This document shows positions 1 to 11,227 of a stretch of DNA of 64,000 nucleotides, piece by piece (position 1 is the first letter of the stretch; each line of letters begins with the position of its first letter). The notes beneath the pieces were generated by a model. It was not told the DNA's origin. It saw nothing but the letters and a program-made list of their open reading frames with translations, and did no database searches. The stretch lies in NCBI RefSeq assembly GCF_041206865.1, contig NZ_JBGEDP010000001.1:3720001-3784000 (forward strand), written 5' to 3'. Origin of the DNA: Mycobacterium sp. HUMS_12744610 (GTDB taxonomy: Bacteria > Actinomycetota > Actinomycetes > Mycobacteriales > Mycobacteriaceae). Both the position numbers and the translations under genes were made by a program.

Positions 1-2438
1 TCGAGCCAGGCCGCCTCATAGGTGTGGATCATCTCCTCGAGGGCCGCGGCGAGTGCCGGATCGGCGGCCGCGTCGACGCCTTCCTCGATCACCCCACCCT
101 CTGCAGCGTCGCCGGCGAGCCGCTGGACGTCGCGCAGATCGCCGAGTGGCTCACGGGTCTCGCTAAGCACACTCACCGGCGAATCGAGCGCGCGCACAGC
201 GGCCAGAACCCGATCGAAGCGTTCCACGCTGTTGGCGTGCACGCGGAGCTCGTCGCCGGTGAGCTCCAGGTGCGCCCGAATCCGCTGCATGCCGTCGGTG
301 ACGACATGCTCGAACCACGCCGTCGCGTCTCCCGACTGACCCTCCTCGCGTTCGTAGAGGCCGTCGAGCCCGCGGGCCAGCTCGCCCGGGTCGGCGGCGC
401 GCAGCACCGCATCGCACATCGTCAGCGGCTCCCCCTCGGTGTTGAGCAGCACCGGCGGCGCGAATCGCCGCGACAGCGCCGCGACGAGGCCGACCGGATC
501 GGGCTCCTCATCGAGCAGCGCGATCAACCGGTCACGCTCCCCGAGAGAAACCGGCTCCAACCCGCCAAACACCTGCATCGTCTCCCCCGCGGGAACAACT
601 CTGGCGCAATAGAATTCACCGGCCTGGACGTGCATGCTGCCGGCCCGTTCACGCACCTCATGCACGTCGCCGGTGCGCACGTCGCGCAACGTGAACCCCT
701 GCCCCCGCGACACGTCGAGCACTTCGTACACCGACCGCTGCACGAGCAGCCACTGCTCGGCCAGCGACCGCTCGTCGTCGGGCAACAGAAAGCCGCGGGT
801 ACCGACGAACTCGGCAAACGCCCCTCCCTCGAACAGCACCACGTCGGCGACCAGCGCATCCCGGAGCCCGTCGACGAGCGAACCGGGCGAGTCCCAGTGC
901 TGCGACCGGGCGGAGGCGGCCTCCAGGAGCAGCGCCACAAAGCGGCCTTCCAACAGATCGATAGCCGCTTTCTGATACAGCCAGGCCGCCCGCTCCTCCA
1001 GCGGCAACTGCTCGCGGTTGAGGTGACACACCTTGTATTTACGCCCCGAACCGCACCAACACCGCTGATTGCGGCCAAGGTCGGCACGGGGGGCGGGCCG
1101 GAAGCTCTCGAGCACGTGCTGCAAATGGTCGTCGGAGGCTACCCCCGCGCGACGCAGCAACAAGAGCCCCCGCTCGGCGTCCCCCCGATCGCCGGCGTAG
1201 CGCGCCAAGTCCCGCAGCGTCAACGGCCACGACGGGTCCAGCGACTCGGCGGCCTGCAGCGCCGCCTCGGCCTTTTCGACATCCCCGAGCGTCTCGTGTG
1301 CCTTGGCTTGCATCCAGCGCAAGGCCGGGCGCGCAGCACGCGGGGCCAGCGGCTCGGCGGACTCGGCGAAGACACCCAAGGCCGTCGCCGAGGCCTCGTC
1401 GTCCGCGCCGATCTCCGCCAGCGCGGCGGCGGCCACGGCCGGCTCGGCCAGCAACCCCAAAGCGGCGCGCACGCTGATGCCGTCGGGCGCGGCGAGCGCA
1501 CCTGCCGGGGCGGCTTGCGCGGCGATCTCGGCGAGGTCGGGCCCGCCCGCGTCATCGAGGTGGGCGCGCGCCACGGCGACCACGTCGAGGGTCTGTTCGT
1601 GCAGCTTGACGACCGCCAGCACGGCCAGCGCCTCGTCGTCGTCAAGTTCGTAGCGCGCCTTGACCACTTCGAGCCGTTCGGCCAGCCGCGCCGCGGCGAA
1701 GTCGCAGTCATCCCGTGCGACCAGATCCCCGTCGTGAGCCAACCCGCTCGCGGCGAGCAGCTCGCTCAGCGGTGCTGCCGGCTCGCGGAAAAGGCCGTCG
1801 TCATCGGCGCATACCGTCCACGTCGCGACATCGAGCATCTCGGCCCGGCCGGGCCGCTCGTCGAGCATCGCCGACAGCGCCGCACCGACGCTGCACGAAA
1901 CCGTCTCCGAGACCCCGACCAGCTCGAACCCGTCCGCCCCGACGCGCACCCCGACCAGGTCACCGGCACCCACACCGAGCGCGGCGAGGCGTCCGGCCGG
2001 CAGTAGCAACGCTCCGGCGGGGTCGACTGCTTGCGGGGACACGCCGCGGGCGGCCAGGACCTCGCTGTCCAACATCGGAAACACGTCGCTCAGCGGCGAA
2101 CCGTCGACGAGCCGCTGAAAGGTCGCCATCTCCGTCAGGATCGACACCGGCGTCAAGTCGGGCCGCCAGGTGAGGATGTCGTGACTGGCCTCGGTTTCAC
2201 TGAGGCGATGGGTGAAAATCCTGCCTTCGAGCAAACTCGGGAGCCAGACCCACCTCTCGTCGAGCAACGGCATCACCAACTCGGTGTGTTCGTGGAGAAC
2301 ACCGTCGAGCACTTCCTCGGCGTCGATTCCCAGGTCGACGCCGTCGGCTTCGAGCACGTCCAGCAGATCGTCCTCACTCATTGCACCGTGCGTCGAAAGG
2401 GCTTGGCGCACTGCGGCGGCTACCAGATCGTCGGACAT
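1..2438 (-). CDS. SEC-C motif protein, C-terminus cut by window edge
   Basis: Reads from ATG at 2438 (MSDDLVAAVRQALS...) without a stop to base 1, so at least 812 residues are present and the C-terminus is missing. Around bases 1030-1070 the protein contains CWCGSGRKYKVCH, the SEC-C zinc-binding motif (CxCxSGxKYKxC with the last Cys followed by His), as at the C-terminus of SecA and in many stand-alone proteins. The part before it is acidic and alanine-rich with a helical repeat-like (TPR-like) look just upstream of the motif. I do not recognise a specific function. Codon bias is typical of neighbours. A chaperone- or ribosome-associated role would be a guess from the motif alone. Confidence 0.8.
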   Translation of the reverse strand, partial: MSDDLVAAAVRQALSTHGAMSEDDLLDVLEADGVDLGIDAEEVLDGVLHEHTELVMPLLDERWVWLPSLLEGRIFTHRLSETEASHDILTWRPDLTPVSILTEMATFQRLVDGSPLSDVFPMLDSEVLAARGVSPQAVDPAGALLLPAGRLAALGVGAGDLVGVRVGADGFELVGVSETVSCSVGAALSAMLDERPGRAEMLDVATWTVCADDDGLFREPAAPLSELLAASGLAHDGDLVARDDCDFAAARLAERLEVVKARYELDDDEALAVLAVVKLHEQTLDVVAVARAHLDDAGGPDLAEIAAQAAPAGALAAPDGISVRAALGLLAEPAVAAAALAEIGADDEASATALGVFAESAEPLAPRAARPALRWMQAKAHETLGDVEKAEAALQAAESLDPSWPLTLRDLARYAGDRGDAERGLLLLRRAGVASDDHLQHVLESFRPAPRADLGRNQRCWCGSGRKYKVCHLNREQLPLEERAAWLYQKAAIDLLEGRFVALLLEAASARSQHWDSPGSLVDGLRDALVADVVLFEGGAFAEFVGTRGFLLPDDERSLAEQWLLVQRSVYEVLDVSRGQGFTLRDVRTGDVHEVRERAGSMHVQAGEFYCARVVPAGETMQVFGGLEPVSLGERDRLIALLDEEPDPVGLVAALSRRFAPPVLLNTEGEPLTMCDAVLRAADPGELARGLDGLYEREEGQSGDATAWFEHVVTDGMQRIRAHLELTGDELRVHANSVERFDRVLAAVRALDSPVSVLSETREPLGDLRDVQRLAGDAAEGGVIEEGVDAAADPALAAALEEMIHTYEAAWL

Positions 2439-2501
2439 CGGAACGAGACTACCCACCCCCAGGTGGGCTGCCAGTACCGGCCTCACGCGGCTGCTCGCGG
2501 A

Positions 2502-3788
2502 TCAGCCGACGGCGGCCCCCGGCTGGGAGTAGGGGGCGCCGAACTCGGGCACCGGCGCGAAGCCGTGCTTGCGGGCCCTGGCGGCGGCCTGGCGCATCAG
2601 TGCATAGATCCCGACGAACGCGGCGTGATCGGTCATCACCAGCGGCGTCAGGAGCCGGTTGTGCACCAGAGCGAACGCGATCCCGTCGGCGGGATTGGTC
2701 CAGCCGACCGAACCGCCCAACCCGACGTGACCGAAGCCCGGCATGATGTTGCCGATCGGCAGGCTGTGGTAGCCCAGGTGGAAAGCCAACGGCACGTAGA
2801 GGTTTCGGTCCGGCCACAGGCTCTTGCGCCCGGTCAGGGCGGCGACGAGCTCCGGGGACAAGAACCGGATACCGTCGATCTCGCCGCCGTTGGCGATCGC
2901 ACCGTACATGCGCGCCAGACCGCGGGCCGTCGCCACCCCGTTGGCCGCGGGCATCTCGGCGTCCAGCATCGCGTTGTCGCCCTTGACGACATCGATGATG
3001 CCCGGGAAATACATCGAGCGGTATGCGCCGGACATCTCGTTGGCGACCTTGCGCAGCACGAAGTTCGCCACCGGATTGCCGACCATGTTCTGCGGCATGA
3101 CGATCTCGGCCACCCGCGTCGGCGCTCCGGCCGGCGGCCGGCCCAGGTGCAGCCCGTCGGTGCCCAGCGGCGCGGCGAGCTCCTCGCGGATCAGCGCACG
3201 CATGCCCTTCCCGGTCACCGCCCGGCCCAGCCCCGACATCAGCCAGCCGAACGTCAGCGCGTGATAGGCCGACTTGCCCAGCAGGCGCCCCGGCGGCGCC
3301 GCGGCCAGCCGCTCCTCCATCGCGATGTGGTCGAGCAGGTCTTCCTGGGTGGCGCCGCGCAGACCCGACAGGCCGGCGGCGTGCCGCATCACGTCGCGCA
3401 CCGTCAGGTACGCCTTGCCGTTGGCCCCGAACGCCGGCCAGTACTCGGCCACCGGCGCCTCGTAGTCGATCAGCCCCCGGTCGGCGAGGCGGTGGATGAC
3501 CGTGGCCGCCATGCCCTTGGTCGCCGAGAACACCATCGGGGCGCTGTCCGCCGACCACGGCGTGTGCCCGCCCCGGTCGGACCAGCCCGTCCATACGTCC
3601 ACCACCGGCTGGCCGTCGAGGTATACCGCCAGGGCGCCGCCGCCGAGCCGGCGCGCCGGGAACATGCTGGCGAAACTGCGAACGACGCAATTGAAATGTG
3701 AGTCCGCCGCGCCGGACACGCGATGACCTGCGTCGGGGTCATCGGGGTGGGAGACCCCGCGGCGATCGACTCGTGTTTCCACCGTCAC
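2502..3788 (-). CDS. lipL: Class C beta-lactamase-fold esterase LipL
   Basis: 428 residues, matching my memory of Mycobacterium tuberculosis LipL (Rv1497, about 429 residues). This is a serine hydrolase of the penicillin-binding/class C beta-lactamase fold that acts as an esterase on short acyl chains. The catalytic S-x-x-K is visible as SATK at residues 88-91. The later blocks YHALTFGWLMSG and HVGLGGS are consistent with the Tyr and HxG elements of the family. No signal peptide is obvious, although LipL is reported to be cell-surface associated. It lies on the same strand as the patatin and meaB genes upstream. The ATG at 3788 is the first start in frame and gives the family length. Confidence 0.88.
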   Translation of the reverse strand: MTVETRVDRRGVSHPDDPDAGHRVSGAADSHFNCVVRSFASMFPARRLGGGALAVYLDGQPVVDVWTGWSDRGGHTPWSADSAPMVFSATKGMAATVIHRLADRGLIDYEAPVAEYWPAFGANGKAYLTVRDVMRHAAGLSGLRGATQEDLLDHIAMEERLAAAPPGRLLGKSAYHALTFGWLMSGLGRAVTGKGMRALIREELAAPLGTDGLHLGRPPAGAPTRVAEIVMPQNMVGNPVANFVLRKVANEMSGAYRSMYFPGIIDVVKGDNAMLDAEMPAANGVATARGLARMYGAIANGGEIDGIRFLSPELVAALTGRKSLWPDRNLYVPLAFHLGYHSLPIGNIMPGFGHVGLGGSVGWTNPADGIAFALVHNRLLTPLVMTDHAAFVGIYALMRQAAARARKHGFAPVPEFGAPYSQPGAAVG

Positions 3789-3977
3789 ACATTTGAATTT
3801 ACGTGGATTTCACACCGGTGCGGAGCGAAATATAGATTATTTACCTATCCGTTAGTCGCGTCGCCCGAGATGATCCGCCGGGCGGGCAGCGCAGTGCGAG
3901 CGCACGTGCGCCGGAGTCGGCCAAGCGCCCCCGAACTGCGGATTCCCCCGCCGAGCGACGGCCGTGATCGCACCACT
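3789..3977. promoter_or_regulatory. AT-rich intergenic region upstream of lipL
   Basis: 189 bases between the lipL start and the patatin stop. The half nearest lipL (about 3785-3850) is unusually AT-rich for this genome (AAATATAGATTATTTACC on the plus strand) and is the likely lipL promoter region. Bases 3900-3911 form a perfect 12-bp palindrome (GCGCACGTGCGC), which may be part of the transcription end of the patatin gene or an operator. No open frame looks coding. Confidence 0.35.
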
Positions 3978-5012
3978 TCACTGGGACGGCGCCGTGTTGG
4001 GCCACCGGAAGCGCTCGCGATAGGTAGACCAATCCCACGTGGACAGGAAGTCCTGCGCCGCCTCATAACCCTTGTCGAAAAGCTGTTCCAGACGCTGGCG
4101 GGACGCGCTGAAGTCGAGCACGCCGACGTCGGTCGATTCGACCAGGATGGCGCGGGAACGGACCCACGGCTGGTTCAGCTGGGTCTGGTCATGACCGACC
4201 AGCATGGTGGTGAGCAGGCTCTCCAATAGCGAAGTCTGCTCGAAGAAGCGGAGTGGCCTCAGAGCGGGCATCACTTCACCGATTCCCTCGGCGATTCTGG
4301 GTACCACCGTGATCCCGAACGTGGGCCGGCGGGGCGCCTTGCCATCGAGACGGTCGAAGGTGTCGATCGGAAAATTCGACAGCACACCGCCGTCGACCAG
4401 GGTGGATGGCCGCCCGGTGGCGCTGACCAGGGTGACCGGTCGGTAGAAGAACGGAATCGCCATCGAAGCGCGCACCGCGTCGGCAACGGATTGTTCATCG
4501 GCGTCGAGCCCGTAGAGCCGCCGGTAATCCCATGGCAGCCGCACCAGTTGGGCTGCCGTCACGTCCGCGACGGTGACCACCAGCCTGCTACGGCGCAAGT
4601 CCGGCAGGTCGTCTTCATCGAGGTAGAGGTCACCGAAAGTCTCGACACCCAGGTTCTTCAGCTCGCTGCGTACCCACTCATGGGCGAAGTCGCCGCGATA
4701 CATGCTCGTCTCCCGCAGCAGGCCCCAAGCCGCTCCGATGAAAGGGACAGGCGGTGCGTCGCGCCATTTGCTCAGCGGCACCGACAGCGCCAGTTCCTTG
4801 ATCTCCTGGCTCGTCAGCTGTTCACCCTTGGATGCGGCCGCAAGAACCGCCGCGACGACCGAGCCGCCAGAGACGCCGGACACCCTCTTGAACGAATAGC
4901 CGGCATCCATGAGGGCGACGATGGCACCGACCAGGCCGATGAACTTGACACCCCCACCAGAAAGGACGACGTCCGCATGTTTCGGCTCGCGCATCTCGTT
5001 GTCGTCTTCCAT
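3978..5012 (-). CDS. Patatin-like phospholipase
   Basis: 344 residues from ATG at 5012, chosen because GAGGGGAAGGGCGG lies just upstream. The patatin hallmarks are all visible: glycine-rich oxyanion loop LSGGGVKFIG near residue 20, nucleophile elbow GVSGGS, and the dyad aspartate in DGGVLSN. This is the Ser-Asp lipid acyl hydrolase family (RssA/PNPLA type), acting on phospholipids or acylglycerols. No signal peptide is visible. The gene lies between meaB and lipL, which I recall as adjacent in Mycobacterium tuberculosis, and its base composition is less GC-rich than its neighbours, so it may be an insertion. Substrate is unknown. Confidence 0.85.
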   Translation of the reverse strand: MEDDNEMREPKHADVVLSGGGVKFIGLVGAIVALMDAGYSFKRVSGVSGGSVVAAVLAAASKGEQLTSQEIKELALSVPLSKWRDAPPVPFIGAAWGLLRETSMYRGDFAHEWVRSELKNLGVETFGDLYLDEDDLPDLRRSRLVVTVADVTAAQLVRLPWDYRRLYGLDADEQSVADAVRASMAIPFFYRPVTLVSATGRPSTLVDGGVLSNFPIDTFDRLDGKAPRRPTFGITVVPRIAEGIGEVMPALRPLRFFEQTSLLESLLTTMLVGHDQTQLNQPWVRSRAILVESTDVGVLDFSASRQRLEQLFDKGYEAAQDFLSTWDWSTYRERFRWPNTAPSQ

Positions 5013-5053
5013 AACCGCCCTTCCCCTCGCAACGCAGATCAGTCTGATCCCAG

Positions 5054-6034
5054 TTACTGCGCCATCGCTGCCAGAATCTGCTGGGCGGCCAGCGCCGGCG
5101 TCAGCTCCCCCGCCTTGACCTGGCGCTCGATGTCGGCGCGGATCTTGCGCACCGCCGGGTTGGACAGCACCCGGTCCAGCACCGTGTCGCGCACCATCTG
5201 CCAGGTCCAGTCGACCTGCTGGGCACGCCGGCGCTCCTCGAAGTCGCCGGCCTCGGTGAGCACCCGGCGATGCCGCTCGATCGTGTCCCAAAGCTCGGCC
5301 AGGCCGGTGCCCTCGGTTGCGCTCATCGTGAGAACCGGCGGCCGCCAAAGAATTTCACCTGCATGGATCAACCGGATCGCCGCGGAGAGCTCCCGCGCGG
5401 CCGACCGCGCCTCGGCCAGGTGCTCCCCGTCGGCCTTGTTGACGACCACGATGTCGGCCAGCTCCAGGGCACCCTTCTTGATGCCCTGCAGCGAGTCGCC
5501 GCTGCGCGCCAGGGTCAGCAGCACGAAGGTGTCCACCATGTTGGCGACCGCCACCTCCGACTGCCCGACGCCGACGGTCTCGATCAGGATCACGTCGAAC
5601 CCGGCCGCCTCCAGCAGCACGATCGTCTCCCGCGTCGCCTTTGCCACACCGCCCAACGTGCCCGACGTCGGGGACGGCCGCACGTAGGCGTCGTCGTGCA
5701 CCGCCAGCCGCGCCATCCGGGTCTTGTCGCCCAGGATCGACCCGCCGGTGCGCGTCGACGACGGGTCCACGGCCAGCACCCCCACCCGGTGGCCGCGCTC
5801 GATCAGGTACATACCGAGGGCCTCGATGGTGGTGGACTTGCCCGCCCCCGGCACGCCGGTGATGCCCACCCGGTGGGCGCCGCCCGCGTCGGGCATCAGC
5901 TCCAGCAGCAGCTGCTGGGCCTGCTCGTGATGATCGGGCCGAGTCGACTCCAGCAACGTGATGGCCCGCGGCAGCGCCGCCCGGTCACCGCCGCGGACCG
6001 CGGCGGCCAGCTCCTCGACCGCTTGCGGACTCAT
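5054..6034 (-). CDS. meaB: MeaB-type GTPase, methylmalonyl-CoA mutase chaperone
   Basis: 326 residues, P-loop GTPase of the MeaB/ArgK family. Visible motifs are the Walker A GVPGAGKST, LAVDPSSTRTGGSILGDKTRM, the Walker B region ILIETVGVGQSE, and NKAD for guanine recognition. The family loads and protects adenosylcobalamin in methylmalonyl-CoA mutase. Position fits: it follows mutB by 79 bases on the same strand. The old name argK reflects an earlier misassignment as an arginine transport kinase. In Mycobacterium tuberculosis I recall a MazEF toxin pair between mutB and this gene; it is absent here. Confidence 0.93.
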   Translation of the reverse strand: MSPQAVEELAAAVRGGDRAALPRAITLLESTRPDHHEQAQQLLLELMPDAGGAHRVGITGVPGAGKSTTIEALGMYLIERGHRVGVLAVDPSSTRTGGSILGDKTRMARLAVHDDAYVRPSPTSGTLGGVAKATRETIVLLEAAGFDVILIETVGVGQSEVAVANMVDTFVLLTLARSGDSLQGIKKGALELADIVVVNKADGEHLAEARSAARELSAAIRLIHAGEILWRPPVLTMSATEGTGLAELWDTIERHRRVLTEAGDFEERRRAQQVDWTWQMVRDTVLDRVLSNPAVRKIRADIERQVKAGELTPALAAQQILAAMAQ

Positions 6035-6113
6035 CGGCTCGCCGAGCGTGAAGTCACTGCGAGATACGGCGCGATTTTTCGCACTGGCTTCACGCTCGCG
6101 GGTGGAAGACGGG

Positions 6114-8324
<2,211 letters not shown>

Positions 8325-8329
8325 CGCGG

Positions 8330-10183
8330 CTACGCCCCCAATCGGGTGAGCAGATTCGACAGGGCTTCGACCGCATCGATTTTCGCGGTCAGGTACTCGT
8401 CGGGCCGGGGCTCGGCATCGCCCATCGCCTTCTCCGGCCCGGCTAGGTACACCCTCGCCACGCCGGCGCCGCGGGCCGCCGCCACGACGCCCGCCGCCTC
8501 CTCCCCGTAGCGCTTGTCGGTGCCACAGATGACCGCCACCTCCGAAGAACCGGCGTCGGACACGGCCTGCGCGACACCGGCGGCGTCGAGCGGCCCGGGG
8601 TTGACCGCCTCGATCCCGCCGGAGGCCAGCAGGTTGGCGGCGAACGTCGCCCGGATGTTGTGCTCGGCCAGCGGGCCCAGCGGCAACAGCAGCGCCCGCG
8701 GGCGGGCGCCGGTACGGGCCAGGAAGGAATCCGAGCGGTCCCGCAGCGCCTCGAACGCGGCGGCGTAGCGGGCCACCGTCGGCGTCGAATCCTGTTGCGG
8801 CAGAGCCGCCTCGGCCAGGTTCGGGAACTCGTTGACGCCGGTGATCGCGGTGCGGCGGTGCGCGATGTCCTCGGCGCGGCGCGCGGCCACCGCGGCGATC
8901 TGCCCGGCGAGGTAGCCGCGGGCGTCGGCGAACCCGCCGCGGGACTCGATCTCCTGGAAGTGCCCCCAGGCGTCGCGGGCCAGCTCGTCGGTGAGTTCTT
9001 CGACGAACCACGAGCCGCCGGCGGGATCCAGCACCCGCCCGACGTGGGACTCCTCGAGCAGCAGCAGTTGGGTGTTGCGCGCGATGCGGCGCGCGAAGCT
9101 GGCCGATACGCCCGGGAAGCCGGCCGGGATCGCGACGTCGAACGGGTGCACCAGGACGGTGTCGGCGCCGCCGACACCCGCGGCGAACGCGGCCACCGTG
9201 GTGCGCAGCATGTTCACCCACGGGTCGCGCTGGGTCATCATCGGCAGCGAGGTCTCGGCGTGCAGCACCGCCGCGCCGCCGTCGGCGTCACCGGCCACCT
9301 CGGCGACCCGCGCCCACAGCCGGCGAACGGCCCGCAGCTTGGCGATCGTCATGAACTGGTCGTCGTCGGCAGCCAGCCGGAAGCTGATCTGGCGCAGCGC
9401 GTCGCCGACCGGGATCCCCGATTCGACGAGCATCCGCAGGTAGGCCACCGCGGCCGCCAGGCTGCCGGCCAGTTCCCACGCCGCGCTGGCGCCCAGGTTG
9501 TGAAAGGCCGGTCCGTCGACGGTGATCGCCCGCACGCCGCGGCGCCCGGCTGTCCGGCCCGCGACCGCCATCACGTCCTCCACCGGGCACGACGGCCGGC
9601 CACCCAGCGCCGCGCTCAGCGGGTCGGCGCCCAGGTCCACCGCCGGCGTCGCGCCGGCATCCAGCCGGTCGACCAGCTCCAGCACCGCGTCGCAGGCCGC
9701 CGCATAGTCGGCGCCCGCGTCCAGGATCAGCGGCGCCAGGTCCAGGTGCACGCCGGCGAGCAGGCCGCCGAGCTGCCCGGGTGCCACGCCGGACTCCCCC
9801 ACCCGGACCAGCAGCGCGCTGACCCCGTCGTTGAGCGCGGCCAGCACCGCCGCGTTGCCGTCGTCGGCGCCGGGCCTGGGGAACACCTCGGCGACCTTCC
9901 AGCCGGCGTTGACGTCGCGCGCCGCGTCGCCACCGCGCACGTAGGGCCACTCGCCGGGCAGCGGCGGCTCGGGCAGCTCGTCGAAGGCGGTGTAGAGCGC
10001 CCGGACGGCAAACCCGTCATAGGTCGGGGTGTCCAGCGAGCGCTCGGGTTCCTCACCCAGCTCCGCGGGGTCACGCCGGGCGCTCTTGGCCAGCACACCC
10101 GCGACCGCGGTGCGCCAGCGCGCCAGCGCTTCCTGACCGGCTGCTGGTTCGGCAGGTACCTCCGTTGGTACGTCCACGGACAC
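8330..10183 (-). CDS. mutA: Methylmalonyl-CoA mutase small subunit
   Basis: 617 residues from GTG at 10183 (VSVDVPTEV). AGGAG lies six bases upstream and the length matches the roughly 615-residue family. An upstream in-frame ATG at 10237 would add 18 residues with no clear ribosome site. This is the beta subunit: it resembles MutB but lacks the DxHxxG cobalamin motif and serves a structural role in the heterodimer. First gene of the mutA-mutB-(meaB) group, with only 5 bases between its stop and the mutB start. Confidence 0.94.
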   Translation of the reverse strand: MSVDVPTEVPAEPAAGQEALARWRTAVAGVLAKSARRDPAELGEEPERSLDTPTYDGFAVRALYTAFDELPEPPLPGEWPYVRGGDAARDVNAGWKVAEVFPRPGADDGNAAVLAALNDGVSALLVRVGESGVAPGQLGGLLAGVHLDLAPLILDAGADYAAACDAVLELVDRLDAGATPAVDLGADPLSAALGGRPSCPVEDVMAVAGRTAGRRGVRAITVDGPAFHNLGASAAWELAGSLAAAVAYLRMLVESGIPVGDALRQISFRLAADDDQFMTIAKLRAVRRLWARVAEVAGDADGGAAVLHAETSLPMMTQRDPWVNMLRTTVAAFAAGVGGADTVLVHPFDVAIPAGFPGVSASFARRIARNTQLLLLEESHVGRVLDPAGGSWFVEELTDELARDAWGHFQEIESRGGFADARGYLAGQIAAVAARRAEDIAHRRTAITGVNEFPNLAEAALPQQDSTPTVARYAAAFEALRDRSDSFLARTGARPRALLLPLGPLAEHNIRATFAANLLASGGIEAVNPGPLDAAGVAQAVSDAGSSEVAVICGTDKRYGEEAAGVVAAARGAGVARVYLAGPEKAMGDAEPRPDEYLTAKIDAVEALSNLLTRLGA

Positions 10184-10349
10184 CGACTGCTCCTGTAATC
10201 GCAGGAATTGGCAATCTTCCCCATCCCGGGTCGCCACTTGCTAACCAGGCTAATTGATCGGCTGCGGCCCTCCCGCGGGGAGGTCGCCATCGCGAAACGC
10301 CAGACTCGGGCAACGCGATATTCACCCGCGGCCCGTAACCTTTGAAGAC
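10184..10349. promoter_or_regulatory. Divergent promoter region mutA / TVP38 gene
   Basis: 166 bases between two divergent starts. Bases 10269-10283 read CCTCCCGCGGGGAGG, a perfect 6-bp inverted repeat around GCG that could be an operator for either gene. The mutA-proximal part carries AATTAGCC and TTAGC elements. TAACCT at 10337-10342 precedes the GTG at 10350 by 7 bases, suggesting a leaderless transcript for the plus-strand gene. Confidence 0.4.
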
Positions 10350-11084
10350 GTGACGGCCCCCGCCACCGGCAAATCCACCGGCGTCCTGCGCAGCGTCGGA
10401 TGCGCGCTGGGCGCGACCGCGCGTCAGCTGTCCCGGCCGCGCGCCGTCGCGACGGCGCTCGGCATCGGCGTCGTGGTGGCGGTGGCGCTGCTGGTGCCGC
10501 TACCGACCGCGGTGCAGGTGCGCGACTGGGCGCAAACCGTGGGACCGTGGTTCCCGCTGGCGTTTCTGACCGCGCACGTCGTCGCCACCGTGGTGCCGAT
10601 TCCCCGCACGGCGTTCACGCTGGCCGCCGGGCTGCTGTTCGGCCCGCTGCTGGGCGTGCTGATCGCGGTGTCCGCCAGCGCCGCCAGCGCGGTGATCGCC
10701 CTGCTGCTGGTACGCGCCGCGGGATGGCAACTGGGCCGCCTGGTTCGCCACGGCGCGGTCGACAAGGTGGACACGCGCCTGCGGGAGCGGGGCTGGCCGG
10801 CGGTATTGTCGCTGCGGCTGATTCCCGTCGTACCCTTCTCCGCGCTGAACTACGCCGCCGGCGCGTCGGCCGTGCGGGTGCTGCCGTTCGCGGTGGCCAC
10901 CGTCGCCGGCCTGCTGCCCGGCACCGTCGCCGTGGTGGTCCTCGGCGACGCGCTGGCCGGTCACCCCGACCCGCTGCTGTATCTGGTGTCGCTGTGCACG
11001 ACCGCCCTGGGGCTGCTGGGGCTGGTGTTCGAGGTTCGCCACTACCGGCGTCAGCACCGCCACGAGCCTGCCGTCGGCCGCTGA
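10350..11084 (+). CDS. TVP38/TMEM64 (DedA-like) family membrane protein
   Basis: 244 residues from GTG at 10350. An in-frame ATG at 10254 would add 32 unlikely residues overlapping the promoter. There are several hydrophobic segments: near residues 30-50, the block AFLTAHVVATVVPIPRTAFTLAAGLLFGP typical of the SNARE-associated/VTT domain, and further helices to the end. The VTT signature (F/G-x-L-F-G and RLIPVVPFSALNYAAG) is clear. These polytopic membrane proteins relate to DedA flippases and the eukaryotic scramblases TMEM41B/VMP1, so lipid movement is plausible. It corresponds to Rv1491c of Mycobacterium tuberculosis, which also sits beside mutA. Confidence 0.88.
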   Translation: MTAPATGKSTGVLRSVGCALGATARQLSRPRAVATALGIGVVVAVALLVPLPTAVQVRDWAQTVGPWFPLAFLTAHVVATVVPIPRTAFTLAAGLLFGPLLGVLIAVSASAASAVIALLLVRAAGWQLGRLVRHGAVDKVDTRLRERGWPAVLSLRLIPVVPFSALNYAAGASAVRVLPFAVATVAGLLPGTVAVVVLGDALAGHPDPLLYLVSLCTTALGLLGLVFEVRHYRRQHRHEPAVGR

Positions 11085-11227
11085 GCGAACCGCACTTTTA
11101 GCGCCCCGGCATCGAGATCCGCGGTGGCAACCCGGCCAATCCGCACGCGGGATGCTCGGTTCCGGTGGAGTTCTCCTGGCAGAGTTGGTGCAGCCCTGGC
11201 TGGACAGGTGGCACCTGACCGCCGTCG

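Noticed and set aside
24..2006. Plus-strand open frame of 660 codons
   Set aside because: Antisense shadow of the SEC-C protein gene; no family features and arginine/proline-rich.
3978..5012. CBASS-type antiphage patatin effector
   Set aside because: Neighbours are meaB and lipL; no cyclic-nucleotide synthase, E1/E2 or JAB gene is present.
11085..11227. Possible small gene or relic (MLGSGGVLLAELVQPWLDRWHL on the plus strand)
   Set aside because: Only 34 codons and no recognised match, between two convergent genes; could be chance.
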